From Actinokineospora sp. NBRC 105648 (lineage in GTDB: Bacteria > Actinomycetota > Actinomycetes > Mycobacteriales > Pseudonocardiaceae): a stretch of DNA of 62,090 nt. The notes beneath the pieces are model-generated. The model was not told the DNA's origin. It saw only the letters and a program-made list of their open reading frames with translations, and did not search any database. This document shows, piece after piece, positions 41,618-51,204 of this stretch (within the stretch, counting starts at the first letter, position 1; every line of letters begins with the position of its first letter). The stretch is from contig NZ_BSTR01000046.1 in assembly GCF_030269645.1 (NCBI RefSeq), positions 1-62,090 on the forward strand, given 5' to 3'. The position numbers and the translations under genes are program-made.

Positions 41618-43126
41618 TCAGTACCCTATCGCCAGGCCGTTGATGGTGGTCTCCAAGCGCCCGGAGGCGGCGTTGTCAACCACACCGTCCACATAGGCTC
41701 GTAGGGTCAATGTGTTGCCGCTGCGGGGTTCCACAGCCGAGACTGACAGCAGACCATCGGTGTCGACGCCGATCTCCAGGTCGATCGGGCTGGCCGCCGG
41801 TAGTTCGGGTAGGCCCTCCAGGATGCCGTCGAGGACGCGCCGGTTGTCGGTGGTGGCTGTGGACGGGATGTCGCCCGCCTGTTCGTAGACCTGGACCCGG
41901 ACGCGTCGCTGGTGGTTGACGATCGTGGCGAGTCGGATCGACGCGCGGGCCGGGAGGGGTTCGTTGTGGTGGACCACGTGCACTATCGCGGTCCCGCCCG
42001 CCGGGTCGTGGCTGTCGTCGATGAGTACCCCGAAGCTGCGCGGAACGACCGATCGGGCGGTGGCGCGGCCGGTCGAGGCGATCTCGTGTGCGCGTCGTGC
42101 GGCGCCGAGGACCACGGCCAGGTCTGGGTCGACGATCTGGGGCTTCAGGCCGAACTCGGCCTGTACCGCCTCGGCGATGGCGGGCATCCGGGTGGCGCCG
42201 CCGACGAGGACCACCTGGTCGACGCCGTGAACTCCCTTGCCGCGCGCGGACTCCAGGCATCGGCGGGTGATGGCCAGGGTGCGGGCGACCAGGTCGGCGC
42301 CGAGTTCTCGCATGGTGGCGCGGTCCAGCTCGACGGTGACCGAGGCGTCGCCGTCGCGGAGGACTGCTCGGTGCACGGTGCGGGAGCTGAGTGCCCGCTT
42401 GATGCCCTCGGTGGCCGCGGCGGTGCGCGCGGTGAACGCGTCCTCGTCGGTGGGTTCGCCCGCGCCGCGGATGAAGCTCTCGATCAGGTAGTCGGTCAGG
42501 CGCTCGTCCCAGTCGGCGCCGCCGAGTTTGCTGTCGCCGTCGGTGGCGACGACGCGCACGTCGTCGGCGTCCACGCGCAGCACGGTTGTGTCGAAGGTCC
42601 CGCCGCCGAGGTCGTAGACCAGGACCGCGTCGCCCGCGCGCGCCGCCGGGGTGCAGCCGTAGTGCAGTGCGGCGGCGACCGGTTCGCTGAGCAGTTCCAG
42701 CACCTCGATGCCGGCGAGGCGGGCGGCCTGGTAGGTGGCCTCGCGCTCGCGGATGCCGAAGTACGCGGGCACCGTGACCACCGCGCGCACGTCACCGTCG
42801 TGTCCCAAGTGGACACCGGCGGCGTCCACCAGCGAGCGCAGGATCAGCGCCGAGACCGACTCCGGGGTGTGCGTGGTGCCGTGGAAGCGCATGTCGAACT
42901 CGGTGCCCATCTGGCGTTTCACCAGCGCGACGGTGTTGTCCTGGTCGAAGGCCAGCGCGTCGCGGGCGGCGGTGCCGACGATGACCTCGCCCGCCGAGGT
43001 AAACCGGACCACCGACGGCGTGGTGAGCTCACCGAGCCGGTTGGGCAGGACGGTCGGCCCGCCAGGTCCGGTGACCGCGGCCACCGCGGAGTAGGTGGTG
43101 CCCAGGTCGATGCCGAGGATCACCAC
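41618..43126 (-). CDS. Hsp70-like chaperone ATPase (2), short form
   Basis: The 502-residue protein begins MVILGIDLGTTYSAVAAVTG and contains AVVTVPAYFGIREREATYQA, VLVYDLGGGTFDTTVLRVDA, LGGADWDERL and VVLVGGATRMPAIAEAV. All nucleotide-binding motifs are intact. The substrate domain part (VVPRSFGVLIDDSHDPAGGT to RVRVQVYEQAGD) is followed by an end near residue 500, so the helical lid is missing. It is the shortest of the three Hsp70s here. GTG start; it overlaps the small membrane protein gene by seven bases and precedes the vWA gene by 14. It presumably works with the GrpE encoded at the head of this operon (inference). Confidence 0.93.
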   Translation of the reverse strand: MVILGIDLGTTYSAVAAVTGPGGPTVLPNRLGELTTPSVVRFTSAGEVIVGTAARDALAFDQDNTVALVKRQMGTEFDMRFHGTTHTPESVSALILRSLVDAAGVHLGHDGDVRAVVTVPAYFGIREREATYQAARLAGIEVLELLSEPVAAALHYGCTPAARAGDAVLVYDLGGGTFDTTVLRVDADDVRVVATDGDSKLGGADWDERLTDYLIESFIRGAGEPTDEDAFTARTAAATEGIKRALSSRTVHRAVLRDGDASVTVELDRATMRELGADLVARTLAITRRCLESARGKGVHGVDQVVLVGGATRMPAIAEAVQAEFGLKPQIVDPDLAVVLGAARRAHEIASTGRATARSVVPRSFGVLIDDSHDPAGGTAIVHVVHHNEPLPARASIRLATIVNHQRRVRVQVYEQAGDIPSTATTDNRRVLDGILEGLPELPAASPIDLEIGVDTDGLLSVSAVEPRSGNTLTLRAYVDGVVDNAASGRLETTINGLAIGY

Positions 43127-43281
43127 GACCTCCAGGTGTCGTGCACCCCGCCGACCGCCGAGCCGATCCAGGCAACGATCGCGGGCAGGGCCAACGCCAG
43201 CAGTAGGAGCAGCACCGCGGCGAAGAGCAGCACCACGGTGAGCAAGACCCTGCGGTGCGCGCGGTACGCGGGCGGGGTCAT
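43120..43281 (-). CDS. Small single-pass membrane protein
   Basis: The 53-residue protein reads MTPPAYRAHRRVLLTVVLLF, then a long hydrophobic stretch to VGGVHDTWRSW. One transmembrane helix is obvious (residues about 12-38), with a basic N-terminus that suggests the N-in orientation. No family recognised. It overlaps the upstream GTPase by four bases (ATGA) and the downstream Hsp70 by seven, so coupling is expected. It may anchor the chaperone or GTPase at the membrane (inference). Confidence 0.75.
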   Translation of the reverse strand: MTPPAYRAHRRVLLTVVLLFAAVLLLLLALALPAIVAWIGSAVGGVHDTWRSW

Positions 43282-44873
43282 ACGACCTCCTCCGAACGGT
43301 CGCCGATCGCGGGCAGCACCGGGAACCCCGCGCGGGCGAGCAGCCAACCGAACGGCTCGGCGGGCGAGGCGGTGCCCCGTGCGCCGCGTTCGGCGATCGA
43401 GGCGACCACGAAGAACCGCACCTCGGCGAAGTCCCGCTTCGCGGAGAGCACCAGGTTGTCCAGGCCGATGTCGACCAGCCAGCGCTCGACGTCGCCGCCG
43501 AGCAGCCGCTCGGCGAACGGCAGGCCCGCCAGCAGGTCGGACTTCACCACGGCCACCGCGAGCCTGCGCTTGGTCGTGTCGACCTGGAAGTCCTGCAACC
43601 GGCGGACGGTGAGGTGGTAGGTCTGCTCGGCGTCGGCGGTGGCCGGGCTGGCCCGGCGCACGCTCGCCGACTGGGCGCCGCCCAACTGGTCGGCGACCGA
43701 GCCGATCGAGAACGGGTCAACCACGAACACCAACCCCTGGGCGTGGTCTAGGAACTCCAGGGCGGTGTTGCCGTCGCGGTTGGCATAGGACTCCCCGGAC
43801 GCGTCGAACAGGTGCACCAAGGCGCGGCGCTTGCCTACCGTGAGCCGGGCGGTGACCGCCGGTAGGAGTTTGTCGTCGGTCTTCCGCGTGGTCGCGCCGC
43901 TGGTGATGACGGCGGTGCCGTCGTCGAAGGCGGTCTTGCTGTCCTCGTCGACGAAGTCGAACGACGCGCCCGCGGCGACGACCCGGTCGCGCAGCGCCAG
44001 CATCCCGGCGTAGACGAGCCGTGTCTTGCCCGCCGAGATCGGACCGAACACCGGCAGCCGGATGTCGGTCAGCACCGCGGCGCCGGGGCGCAGTTCGGCT
44101 TCGCAGCGCGGGCACGTCGGGGTGAGCCGCCCGGCGGCGCGCAGCACCGTGGTCGGCAAACTGGTCCCGCAGGCGCACCGCCTGGACACACCGCCCAGCC
44201 TGCCGGGGCGGATGTCGGCCTGCGCGCGACCGCAGCCGTCGCAGGGGAACAGCGGCAGGTCGGTGATGTGGTAGCAGCTGGGGCAACTGCCCTGGGCCCG
44301 GCGCGCCTTGCGCACCAGGGTGTCCGCCCCGCGCAGGAAGCCCGCCACCGCGAGCCACCCGAGCCAACCCACGAAGACCACGGCCGCGGTGATCGCGGCG
44401 AGCACTGCCCACATGACCGCGAGACCACCGGCCCAGGCGAGCAGCACCGGGTAGCCGAGCACCCCGAGCACGACGCCCACTCTGTCCGAATAGGACTTCC
44501 GGAACCCGTCGAACCGCCGCCACACCAACGGGATTACCCGGACGAACACCGCCGACCGCATCGCCGCTTGGTCCTCGCGCCACTGCGCGGCGGGGTACAC
44601 CGGCCAGGCATGGTCCCGCTTGCCCGCCTTGCGCTGCCGCAGCGCGCCGCCCGCGAGCACGTCGTCCGGGGTGACCTCGCGCGCGGCCCAGCCCGGTTTG
44701 GCCAGCAGCACCAGCACCACCGCCACCACCGCGGTACCGGCGCCGACGAGCACCGCGACGGGCAGCACGATGACGAACATCGGCACGACCACCCACATCG
44801 CGATGAGCAACACGAGCCACAGCGCGGCGAAGAACGCGAACAGCGCGAGGACCGCGCCGATGAGGTAGCCCAT
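43278..44873 (-). CDS. Membrane-anchored zinc-ribbon TRAFAC-type GTPase
   Basis: The 531-residue protein starts with two long hydrophobic segments (residues about 4-30 and 31-58) and has two more near 128-175. A zinc-ribbon region follows (CPSCYH, CDGCG, CACG, CPRCE) and then a P-loop GTPase: G1 FGPISAGKTRLVY, G3 LFDASGES and G4 VVKSDLL. The order TM-zinc-GTPase fits the GTPases that travel with GAP1 proteins in predicted conflict systems. ATG at 44873; three bases after GAP1 and overlapping the small membrane gene by four. GTP-driven assembly at the membrane is inferred. The GTP specificity is suggested by KSD. Confidence 0.85.
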   Translation of the reverse strand: MGYLIGAVLALFAFFAALWLVLLIAMWVVVPMFVIVLPVAVLVGAGTAVVAVVLVLLAKPGWAAREVTPDDVLAGGALRQRKAGKRDHAWPVYPAAQWREDQAAMRSAVFVRVIPLVWRRFDGFRKSYSDRVGVVLGVLGYPVLLAWAGGLAVMWAVLAAITAAVVFVGWLGWLAVAGFLRGADTLVRKARRAQGSCPSCYHITDLPLFPCDGCGRAQADIRPGRLGGVSRRCACGTSLPTTVLRAAGRLTPTCPRCEAELRPGAAVLTDIRLPVFGPISAGKTRLVYAGMLALRDRVVAAGASFDFVDEDSKTAFDDGTAVITSGATTRKTDDKLLPAVTARLTVGKRRALVHLFDASGESYANRDGNTALEFLDHAQGLVFVVDPFSIGSVADQLGGAQSASVRRASPATADAEQTYHLTVRRLQDFQVDTTKRRLAVAVVKSDLLAGLPFAERLLGGDVERWLVDIGLDNLVLSAKRDFAEVRFFVVASIAERGARGTASPAEPFGWLLARAGFPVLPAIGDRSEEVV

Positions 44874-44876
44874 GGC

Positions 44877-47369
44877 TCACCCGTCCCCGTTCCGCTTGAA
44901 GGGGTTGCGCATACCCAGGAACGCCTTGGACGAGGGTGCCTTGTCCTTCGGCGGGGAACCCTTGGCGTCCTTCGGCGTGGCCCCCTTGGCGGGCCGACCG
45001 GTCTTGCGCCACTTGCCGCGGGAGCGGGCCTGCTCGACGAAGGCGGGCCACGTGCGCGCCGCGTCGTCGGCGAAGGTCCGCAGCAGCCGTCCCACCGCCT
45101 CGGCCTCGGCGGGCGGGGCGATCCGCACCCACTTCTGCAGCGCGACCAGGACCGTCTCGGACACACGCTCCGAGGTGTCGCCCTGCGCGCACACCATCGC
45201 CAGCGCGACGCAAACGCGACGCGTCTCGTCCGCGGTGTCCGCACGGGTCCACTCGCGGGGCAGACGACCCGCCAGGAACGTGGCCAGACCGGCACCCGAG
45301 TTGTCCACGAGCCGGGCGGCGTCCGGGAACGCCAACCGGTGCAGCACCAGCGCCATGACCTGGTCGGCGTGCGCGCGCAGCACCGGTTCGTCGACGCCGC
45401 GCAGCAACGGCAAGGACCCCAGGACACTACCGAGGCGCGGGGTGGTCAACCACACCCGCAACGCGCTGTGGCCCGAGTGCAGACCGCGCAGGAAGGGCTG
45501 CTCCGGTGGGCTTTCCCGCTCCGCCAGCTGTCGCAGCAGGTCGAGCAACGGCGCGGTGACCGCGGTCCGAGCGGCACGCTCGAGCACCTCGTAACCAACC
45601 TTCGACACCGCCGGGACCAGACGGCCAGGCGGGCACTTGTCCAGGAACGTCGCCAGCTCGGTCATCGTCGGCGCGGTGTAGCTGAACAGCGCCTCCCAGG
45701 CCAGATCGCTCGCCGCGGGCTGGGACAGGCCGCTCACCTGGTCGAGCACCCGCCGCAGCACCTTCGGCCGGGCGACGGGGTCGTGGGCGACCACCGCGGC
45801 GCTGACCAACCGGTCGAGCTCGGTGTCGATACCCGCGCTGCCCTCGCGCAGCAGTGCCCACCAAGTGGAGAACACGTCCCCGTGGACCGTGCCGACCCGC
45901 CCGCCCGCGAGCCGGGTGTGCAGCTCGTCGCGCAACTGGTCCAGCATCGCCTTGCGCTCCGGCCAGCCGCCCGGGTCGACCTCGGCGCGCGGGTTGTCCA
46001 CCCACCAGTGGGCGAACCGGTGCGCCCCGGCGGTGAAGTTGCCGACCTGGGGCGAGAGGGCGAAGCCCGCGGCCACGCGCAGCAGCCAGTCCATCCGCTC
46101 GGCGGCGACGCGGTCGGCGTGCGTCTCGAGCAGCGCCGTCGCCGCGGCGGCCGCGCCGCGCGCCCACGGGCGCGCGGGCGGGACCGGCGGCACTGTCTCG
46201 GCGTGGCCACCGACGACGGCCTCGACCTCCGCGCGCAACAGCTCGGCGCGCACGGTCCCGGCGACCGCGCTCTGAGGGTGCGCGGTCAGCGCGGTGTCCA
46301 CCGCGCGCAACGCGGCCAGGTCGGGCTCGGCACCGAGCACCGCCCGCGCCACCGGGTCCACGACGTCCTCTGTGGACAGATCGGCGCCCGCGGCGAGCCG
46401 GTCGACCAGCAGCGGCACCTGGTCCGGGTGGACCGGTTCGCCCAGCACCGTCACGCAGGCCGCGAGCCGGTCGGCGGCGCCGACCGGACCCGCCAGCTGG
46501 GCGGCCAGCTCGACGGCGTCGAGCACGTCGTAGGGGTCCAAGCGCAGGAAGCGCGGCACCCAGTGCGCGGCGGCGGCCGTCGGTTCGGCCTCCGGGCGGG
46601 TGCCCGCAACCAGGTTGAACACCGCGTACTCGCCGTCCTGACCGGGCGCGGCGTAGCCGCCCGCCCAGTCCGGGTGCAGTGCCAGCACGTCCTGCTGGCT
46701 GTAGCGCGGGTTGGTGGCGAACACCCGGAAACCGACCCGCAGCGCGCGCCGCTGGGGCAGCAGCAGGGTGCCCGCGGCGATCCAGCCGAGCACCGCGGCG
46801 GCGTCGTCACCGATGAACAGCACCCGCTTGCGGTCTGGGCCGTCGAGCCGGTCGAACGCGGACACCACCGCGGTCAGCCACTCCTCGCCGTCCGGCCTGC
46901 CCAGCACCCACTCGCGGATCGCGTCCACGCTCCACGGCCCCTGTTCGGGCGCGGGTTCCACCGGGTCGCACTCGGTCCCCGGCGCGGGGCTCTCCGCCCA
47001 CCACGGCGCGTCCCACAGCTGCGCGGGCCTGGTCTGGCCGTAGGCGTCGGGGTCCGTAGTGGCCACCGCATGGGTGAACTGGTTGCCCTCACGCACGCCA
47101 TTCGCCTCGGTGCCGAGGTAAACGCCGCGCGCGGTGACGTAGGCGCCGTCGTAGAGGTGGGTCAGCGACGGCGGGTAGTCCGCGACCGGGCGCCGCTCGC
47201 GCATCCAGGCCACCGGCGCCTCGTAGAGCGAGGACCGCTGTGCCAGCGCCATGGTCTCGTGGTCGACCCCGGCCGAGACCGACTGGAACTGGAACCCCGC
47301 GCCGCCGCGCAGGCCCTGGCCCGGCTTGCAGTCGGTGTAGTAGAGGGATCGGAAACCCGGCTCGCTCAT
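44877..47369 (-). CDS. GTPase-associated protein 1 (GAP1)-like
   Basis: The 830-residue protein has an N-terminal domain starting LYYTDCKPGQGLRGGAGFQF and QSVSAGVD, then YVTARGVYLGTEANGVREGN and QFTHAV. I recognise this as the GAP1 N-terminal type, named for its link with TRAFAC GTPases in bacterial conflict operons. A middle domain has VLFIGDDAAAVLGWIAAGTL and LPQRRALRVGFRVFATNP, and the remaining part is helical with a basic C-terminus (GKWRKTGRPAKGATPKDAKG). Function unknown; likely the GTPase partner or effector adapter. It overlaps the soluble GTPase gene by four bases, with the membrane GTPase gene three bases downstream, lying between the two GTPases. ATG at 47369. Confidence 0.85.
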   Translation of the reverse strand: MSEPGFRSLYYTDCKPGQGLRGGAGFQFQSVSAGVDHETMALAQRSSLYEAPVAWMRERRPVADYPPSLTHLYDGAYVTARGVYLGTEANGVREGNQFTHAVATTDPDAYGQTRPAQLWDAPWWAESPAPGTECDPVEPAPEQGPWSVDAIREWVLGRPDGEEWLTAVVSAFDRLDGPDRKRVLFIGDDAAAVLGWIAAGTLLLPQRRALRVGFRVFATNPRYSQQDVLALHPDWAGGYAAPGQDGEYAVFNLVAGTRPEAEPTAAAAHWVPRFLRLDPYDVLDAVELAAQLAGPVGAADRLAACVTVLGEPVHPDQVPLLVDRLAAGADLSTEDVVDPVARAVLGAEPDLAALRAVDTALTAHPQSAVAGTVRAELLRAEVEAVVGGHAETVPPVPPARPWARGAAAAATALLETHADRVAAERMDWLLRVAAGFALSPQVGNFTAGAHRFAHWWVDNPRAEVDPGGWPERKAMLDQLRDELHTRLAGGRVGTVHGDVFSTWWALLREGSAGIDTELDRLVSAAVVAHDPVARPKVLRRVLDQVSGLSQPAASDLAWEALFSYTAPTMTELATFLDKCPPGRLVPAVSKVGYEVLERAARTAVTAPLLDLLRQLAERESPPEQPFLRGLHSGHSALRVWLTTPRLGSVLGSLPLLRGVDEPVLRAHADQVMALVLHRLAFPDAARLVDNSGAGLATFLAGRLPREWTRADTADETRRVCVALAMVCAQGDTSERVSETVLVALQKWVRIAPPAEAEAVGRLLRTFADDAARTWPAFVEQARSRGKWRKTGRPAKGATPKDAKGSPPKDKAPSSKAFLGMRNPFKRNGDG

Positions 47370-48562
47370 CTCCCCCTCGTCTCCACGACGCGGAACAGGC
47401 CCAGCAGCCACAGCAGCGGCTCGTCGACCCGGAACGGGCGGACCCCGCCGGCGTCGACCCGGCGGCTCGCGTAGTCCGGCGGCGCGCCCAGCGAGGACAC
47501 CGCGAAGTACCGGTAGCGCTTGTAGTGCGCGCGCAGGTGCGCGTCGATGTCGTCGGCGCCGAGGTCGGCGAGCAGGGCCCGCAGGTGGTCGTCGGTGTCG
47601 CGGCCGCTGGTCTCGTCGTAGTACGGGTTCGGGTCCGGCGCGCGCAGCACCGGGTGCTCGCCGCCGAGCAGGTCGAAGAACGCGTCGAACTTGGCGAACA
47701 CCACCGCGATCGGCACGCTGATCTTGCCGCGGCCGCTGGTCCCGTGGCTCGAGCGCAGCAGCTCGGTGATCCTGGCCAAGACGGTGAACGGCCGCTCGCT
47801 CTCCTGCCGCGCGCCGTCGGGCACGGTGATCCGGTCGGGCGCGCCGGGCAGCTGGAACGGGTCGAGCAGCACGATCAGGCCGTCGGCGGAGGACAGATAC
47901 GCCTGGCCGTTGACGAAGTCCTGGGTCGTCATGTCCTCGCCCGCGGCGTCGTAGAACGACAGCGTGGTGGTGCTGTGCGTCTCCACTCCCAGCCTGCGGC
48001 GCGGTTGTCGCCACTGCAGCACCAGCGGGACCTTGAGGCCGCCCTTGGCGGCGGGGGTCTGCTCGAACAGGGTGCTGTCGCTGAACAGCGACTGCTCGTA
48101 GGCGGCGAGCCAGCCGCTGACCGAGGCGGCGTCACCCTGCTGGTCGCCCGCGAACCAGATGTCCGCGGCGAACCGGCGGCGGATCTTGTTGCGCAGCTCG
48201 TGCGCGAGGACCGTGGTGTAGACGGTCTTCCCGGCGTTCTTGCCGCCCACCATGCCGATCAGCGGCGACCGGTTGTCGGCGAAGTTGGCGGGCAGCGGCG
48301 TGTGGCACACCGGGCAGGCGCGGACACCGGTCTGGACGTGGCAACCGGGGCACTGCGCGAGCCGCTTGCCGACGGTGGCCGGGCTCTCCGAGAACTCGAA
48401 GGTCGGCCCGGCCGGCCCGGTGTAGCCGGTGAGCCGGATCCGGTCCTCGTCCGGGCGCTTGGGACACCGGTCGCGGCCGACGGCGGCCCGGCCGGTGCAC
48501 TGGAACACCAGCTTGCCCGGGTTGATCCGGTGGTAGCAGTAGGGGCAGGCGACCTTCGACAT
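47366..48562 (-). CDS. Zinc-ribbon TRAFAC-type GTPase (DO-GTPase-like)
   Basis: The 398-residue soluble protein has N-terminal cysteine pairs (ACPYCYHRINPG, CTG...RCPK, CPGCHVQTGVRACPVC) and then a P-loop NTPase. G1 is LIGMVGGKNAGKTVYTTVL, G3 is SFYDAAGEDMT and G4-like is AVVFAKFDAFFD. The family appears with GAP1-type proteins in NTP-dependent conflict systems. It lies between the FN3 protein gene (one-base overlap) and GAP1 (four-base overlap). ATG at 48562. Two GTPases, one soluble and one in the membrane, may act in sequence or as a heterodimer (inference). Confidence 0.87.
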   Translation of the reverse strand: MSKVACPYCYHRINPGKLVFQCTGRAAVGRDRCPKRPDEDRIRLTGYTGPAGPTFEFSESPATVGKRLAQCPGCHVQTGVRACPVCHTPLPANFADNRSPLIGMVGGKNAGKTVYTTVLAHELRNKIRRRFAADIWFAGDQQGDAASVSGWLAAYEQSLFSDSTLFEQTPAAKGGLKVPLVLQWRQPRRRLGVETHSTTTLSFYDAAGEDMTTQDFVNGQAYLSSADGLIVLLDPFQLPGAPDRITVPDGARQESERPFTVLARITELLRSSHGTSGRGKISVPIAVVFAKFDAFFDLLGGEHPVLRAPDPNPYYDETSGRDTDDHLRALLADLGADDIDAHLRAHYKRYRYFAVSSLGAPPDYASRRVDAGGVRPFRVDEPLLWLLGLFRVVETRGR

Positions 48563-51204
48563 CACGGCACCTTCAGCTGCGCGGTGGGCGGGTCGACGAG
48601 CCGCACCGGCTCGCCGTCGGGCAGGAAGCAGCGCACCCAGAACGGCGGGCGCAGCCGGGGCAGCTCGGCGACCAGCTCGACCGGTTCGGCCGCGCCGATG
48701 TCGCGGGTCTCGCGCAGCAGCACCTGACCCTGGTCGGCACGCAGCGGCATGACCCGGCCGGGCGCGACGACGAGCACGACCGAGCACCGGGCGACCGGGG
48801 TGTCGGCGGTGAGCCGCACCCGCACCTGCCCCGCGCCGAACAGGCGCCGGGACACCGCGACGGTGTAGCGGACCGCGGGCACCCGGCCCGCCACCACGAC
48901 CTCCACCGGCACCGACCGGCACTCACCGCCCGCGCTCGCGACCACCCCGACGACGCTGACCACCGTCTGACCCGAGCCGCAGTCCAGACCGCACCCGCCC
49001 TCGTCGCGGTACTGCGCGCGGGTGATCCGGCGCGAGCCACCCGGCCAGCTCACCTCGGCCGTGCCCGCGTCCTCGGGCCAGGTCCAGGACAGCACGTGCC
49101 GGTCGCCGAGCCTGCGGGCGGCCACCGCGGTGACCGGCAGCGCGACGCCGAACACGTCCTCCTGCCCGCGCAGGACACCCGCGGGGCCGTGGGTGAACGC
49201 GGTGTAGTGGAACAACCCGGTCGGCACCGCCGCGGTGAGGGTGCGCCACTCGCCGTCGTCGCCGAGGTCGCCGCGCACCTCCTCACCGTGCTCGACCAGG
49301 GCGGCGGTGGACACTGTCTCGCCGAAGCCCCAGGGCGCGGGCGCGGTGGCCCGCCGGATGGTGACCTCGGCGGGACCCGGTTTGCGCCAGGTGATCGCGA
49401 CCCGGGGACCCGCGACGGCGGTGATCCGCAGCGCGGGCACCGGGGCCAGCCGCTCGACGCCGGTGGAGCGGACCAGCACCGCGGGCGAGGACCCCATCGA
49501 GCCGTCGGAACGCCGGTAGCGGGCCACGAAGGAGTAGCCGTGCTCGTCGCCCACCACGTGCTCGGTGAACGAGGTCCGCCCGGTGAGCCGCACCGGCACA
49601 CCGGAGTGGCCCGGGCTCTGCCTCGTCACCTCGACCTCGGCGGTCTCCGGGTGGACCTTCCACTGGGCGTTGACGACCGCGCCCTCGTGGGTGATCCGCA
49701 CGTCCTGCACCGGGGGCAGCGGCACGATCACCCCGCCGACCGGCCGCGACCACGCGCCGTCGGCCACCCGGGCGAACACCGCGTATCCCACGGTGATCCC
49801 CGCGGGCGCCTTGCCGTCCACGGTCACCGCGGCACCGGGGCCGTCGCGCACCGGGACGCCGTCGTCGGGGTCCCTCGGGACCCGGTCCGGGCGGCGGACG
49901 ACCCGGTAGCCGGTCTCGTCCGAGTGGTCGGCGGGCGTTCGCCAGGACACCCGCACGCCCATGCCCTCCTGCGCGGTGCTGACCTCCAGCACCGGCGCGG
50001 GCGGGACGCGGCGCAGCTCGGCGGCGAGGTCCTCGTCGTCGACGGCGAGGACGGCGGCCTGCCGGAGTTGGTGGTACGCCTCGGCTTCCGCGCCCGTACG
50101 GAGCGACTCGCGGGCGGCCACGCGCAGGGCGACCACCTGTTCGGTCTGCCGGTCGACCAGCGCCCGCGCGGCGGCGGCGTCCTCGCTGGAGCCGATGGTG
50201 GCCATCAGCTGCCGGGCCGCCACGAGCTTGCCGTCGGCGAGCAGCTCACCGACGCCGGTCACCCCGCTCGCCCGCGGCACGGCGGTCTCGTTGCGCACGC
50301 TGAACACGGCCAGCCGCGCCTCGGCGTCGTCGAGACCGCTGGTGCGCAGCTGGCGGAGCAGCGCGGCGTCGGGCACACCGTGCGCGTGGTTCTGCCGGAT
50401 CTCGTCGAGCAGGTGGAACACCGCCAGCGCGCGCAGGTCGACGTCGCCGCGGGCCGCGCTGGCCAGGATGCCGAGCGCCTCCCGGTCGGCCTGGTTGCCC
50501 GAGCGCCGGTTCGCGCGGTCGATGGCCTGCTCCACCGCGGCCAGTCCCAGGCCCCCGGTGCTGGGCGGGGTGGTCGAGAACGACCGCAGGATCCGGAAAC
50601 CCGGTGTCTCCCCGTGCAGCAGCTCGACGACACTGCCCATCCGCGCGTCCGCCAACCGCGCGCGCAGCGTGCGGTAGACGGTGTCCTGCAGTCCACTGGT
50701 CTTGGGCAGGTCCAGCGGCACCTCGCGCCGGATTCCCGCCGCCAGCAACGCCTTGTCGACCTCGTCGGGCGCCAGCGAGGCCGACATCGCCCGCATGGTG
50801 GCCTCCAGCTGCCCGGCCGCCACCAGCCCGAGGGTGCCGAAGGTGGCCCGCAGCGTCTGCGCCAGGTCGTCCACCTCGCCCTGCCGCGAGCTCGCCCGCC
50901 GCGCGGCGAACCGGCGCCACCACGCCGCGGTGTCGAGGTCGGCGCCCTCGCGCGCCTTGAGCTCGACGTCAGCGGTGAGGAACGCCTTGTAGATCCCGCG
51001 GATCGCGGCGGCCTTGCCGGTGGAGGTGGCGCCCTTGTTCCACAGCGCGCGCACCTCGACCAGCCGGTTCGCCAGCTGCGCGTCGGTCATGCCCGGCTCG
51101 ACCGCGTAGCGGGTGACCAGGTCGTCGGGCAGCTCCCGGCTCGACCACCGGCGCAGCGGTTTGACGACCGCGTCCTCGTAGGCCCTCGGGTCGAACCGGG
51201 ACAT
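48562..51204 (-). CDS. Helical and fibronectin type III-like repeat protein of the Hsp70 operon
   Basis: The 880-residue protein begins with about 110 residues that look like a J-like or helical adapter (DPRAYEDAVVKPLRRWSSRE and WNKGATSTGKAAAIRGIYKA). No HPD motif is visible. Helical sequence continues to about residue 410. From about 430 onward it consists of FN3-like beta domains with V-S-W and Y-x-V signatures (VRVSWRTPADHSDETGYRVV, NAQWKVHPETAEVEVTRQSP, VAITWRKPGPAEVTIRRA, VLSWTWPEDAGTAEVSW). No signal peptide. Proteins of this build often accompany short Hsp70s in actinobacteria. Probably a scaffold or client-recruiting partner (inference). One-base overlaps on both sides with Hsp70 and GTPase. 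Confidence 0.72.
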   Translation of the reverse strand: MSRFDPRAYEDAVVKPLRRWSSRELPDDLVTRYAVEPGMTDAQLANRLVEVRALWNKGATSTGKAAAIRGIYKAFLTADVELKAREGADLDTAAWWRRFAARRASSRQGEVDDLAQTLRATFGTLGLVAAGQLEATMRAMSASLAPDEVDKALLAAGIRREVPLDLPKTSGLQDTVYRTLRARLADARMGSVVELLHGETPGFRILRSFSTTPPSTGGLGLAAVEQAIDRANRRSGNQADREALGILASAARGDVDLRALAVFHLLDEIRQNHAHGVPDAALLRQLRTSGLDDAEARLAVFSVRNETAVPRASGVTGVGELLADGKLVAARQLMATIGSSEDAAAARALVDRQTEQVVALRVAARESLRTGAEAEAYHQLRQAAVLAVDDEDLAAELRRVPPAPVLEVSTAQEGMGVRVSWRTPADHSDETGYRVVRRPDRVPRDPDDGVPVRDGPGAAVTVDGKAPAGITVGYAVFARVADGAWSRPVGGVIVPLPPVQDVRITHEGAVVNAQWKVHPETAEVEVTRQSPGHSGVPVRLTGRTSFTEHVVGDEHGYSFVARYRRSDGSMGSSPAVLVRSTGVERLAPVPALRITAVAGPRVAITWRKPGPAEVTIRRATAPAPWGFGETVSTAALVEHGEEVRGDLGDDGEWRTLTAAVPTGLFHYTAFTHGPAGVLRGQEDVFGVALPVTAVAARRLGDRHVLSWTWPEDAGTAEVSWPGGSRRITRAQYRDEGGCGLDCGSGQTVVSVVGVVASAGGECRSVPVEVVVAGRVPAVRYTVAVSRRLFGAGQVRVRLTADTPVARCSVVLVVAPGRVMPLRADQGQVLLRETRDIGAAEPVELVAELPRLRPPFWVRCFLPDGEPVRLVDPPTAQLKVP

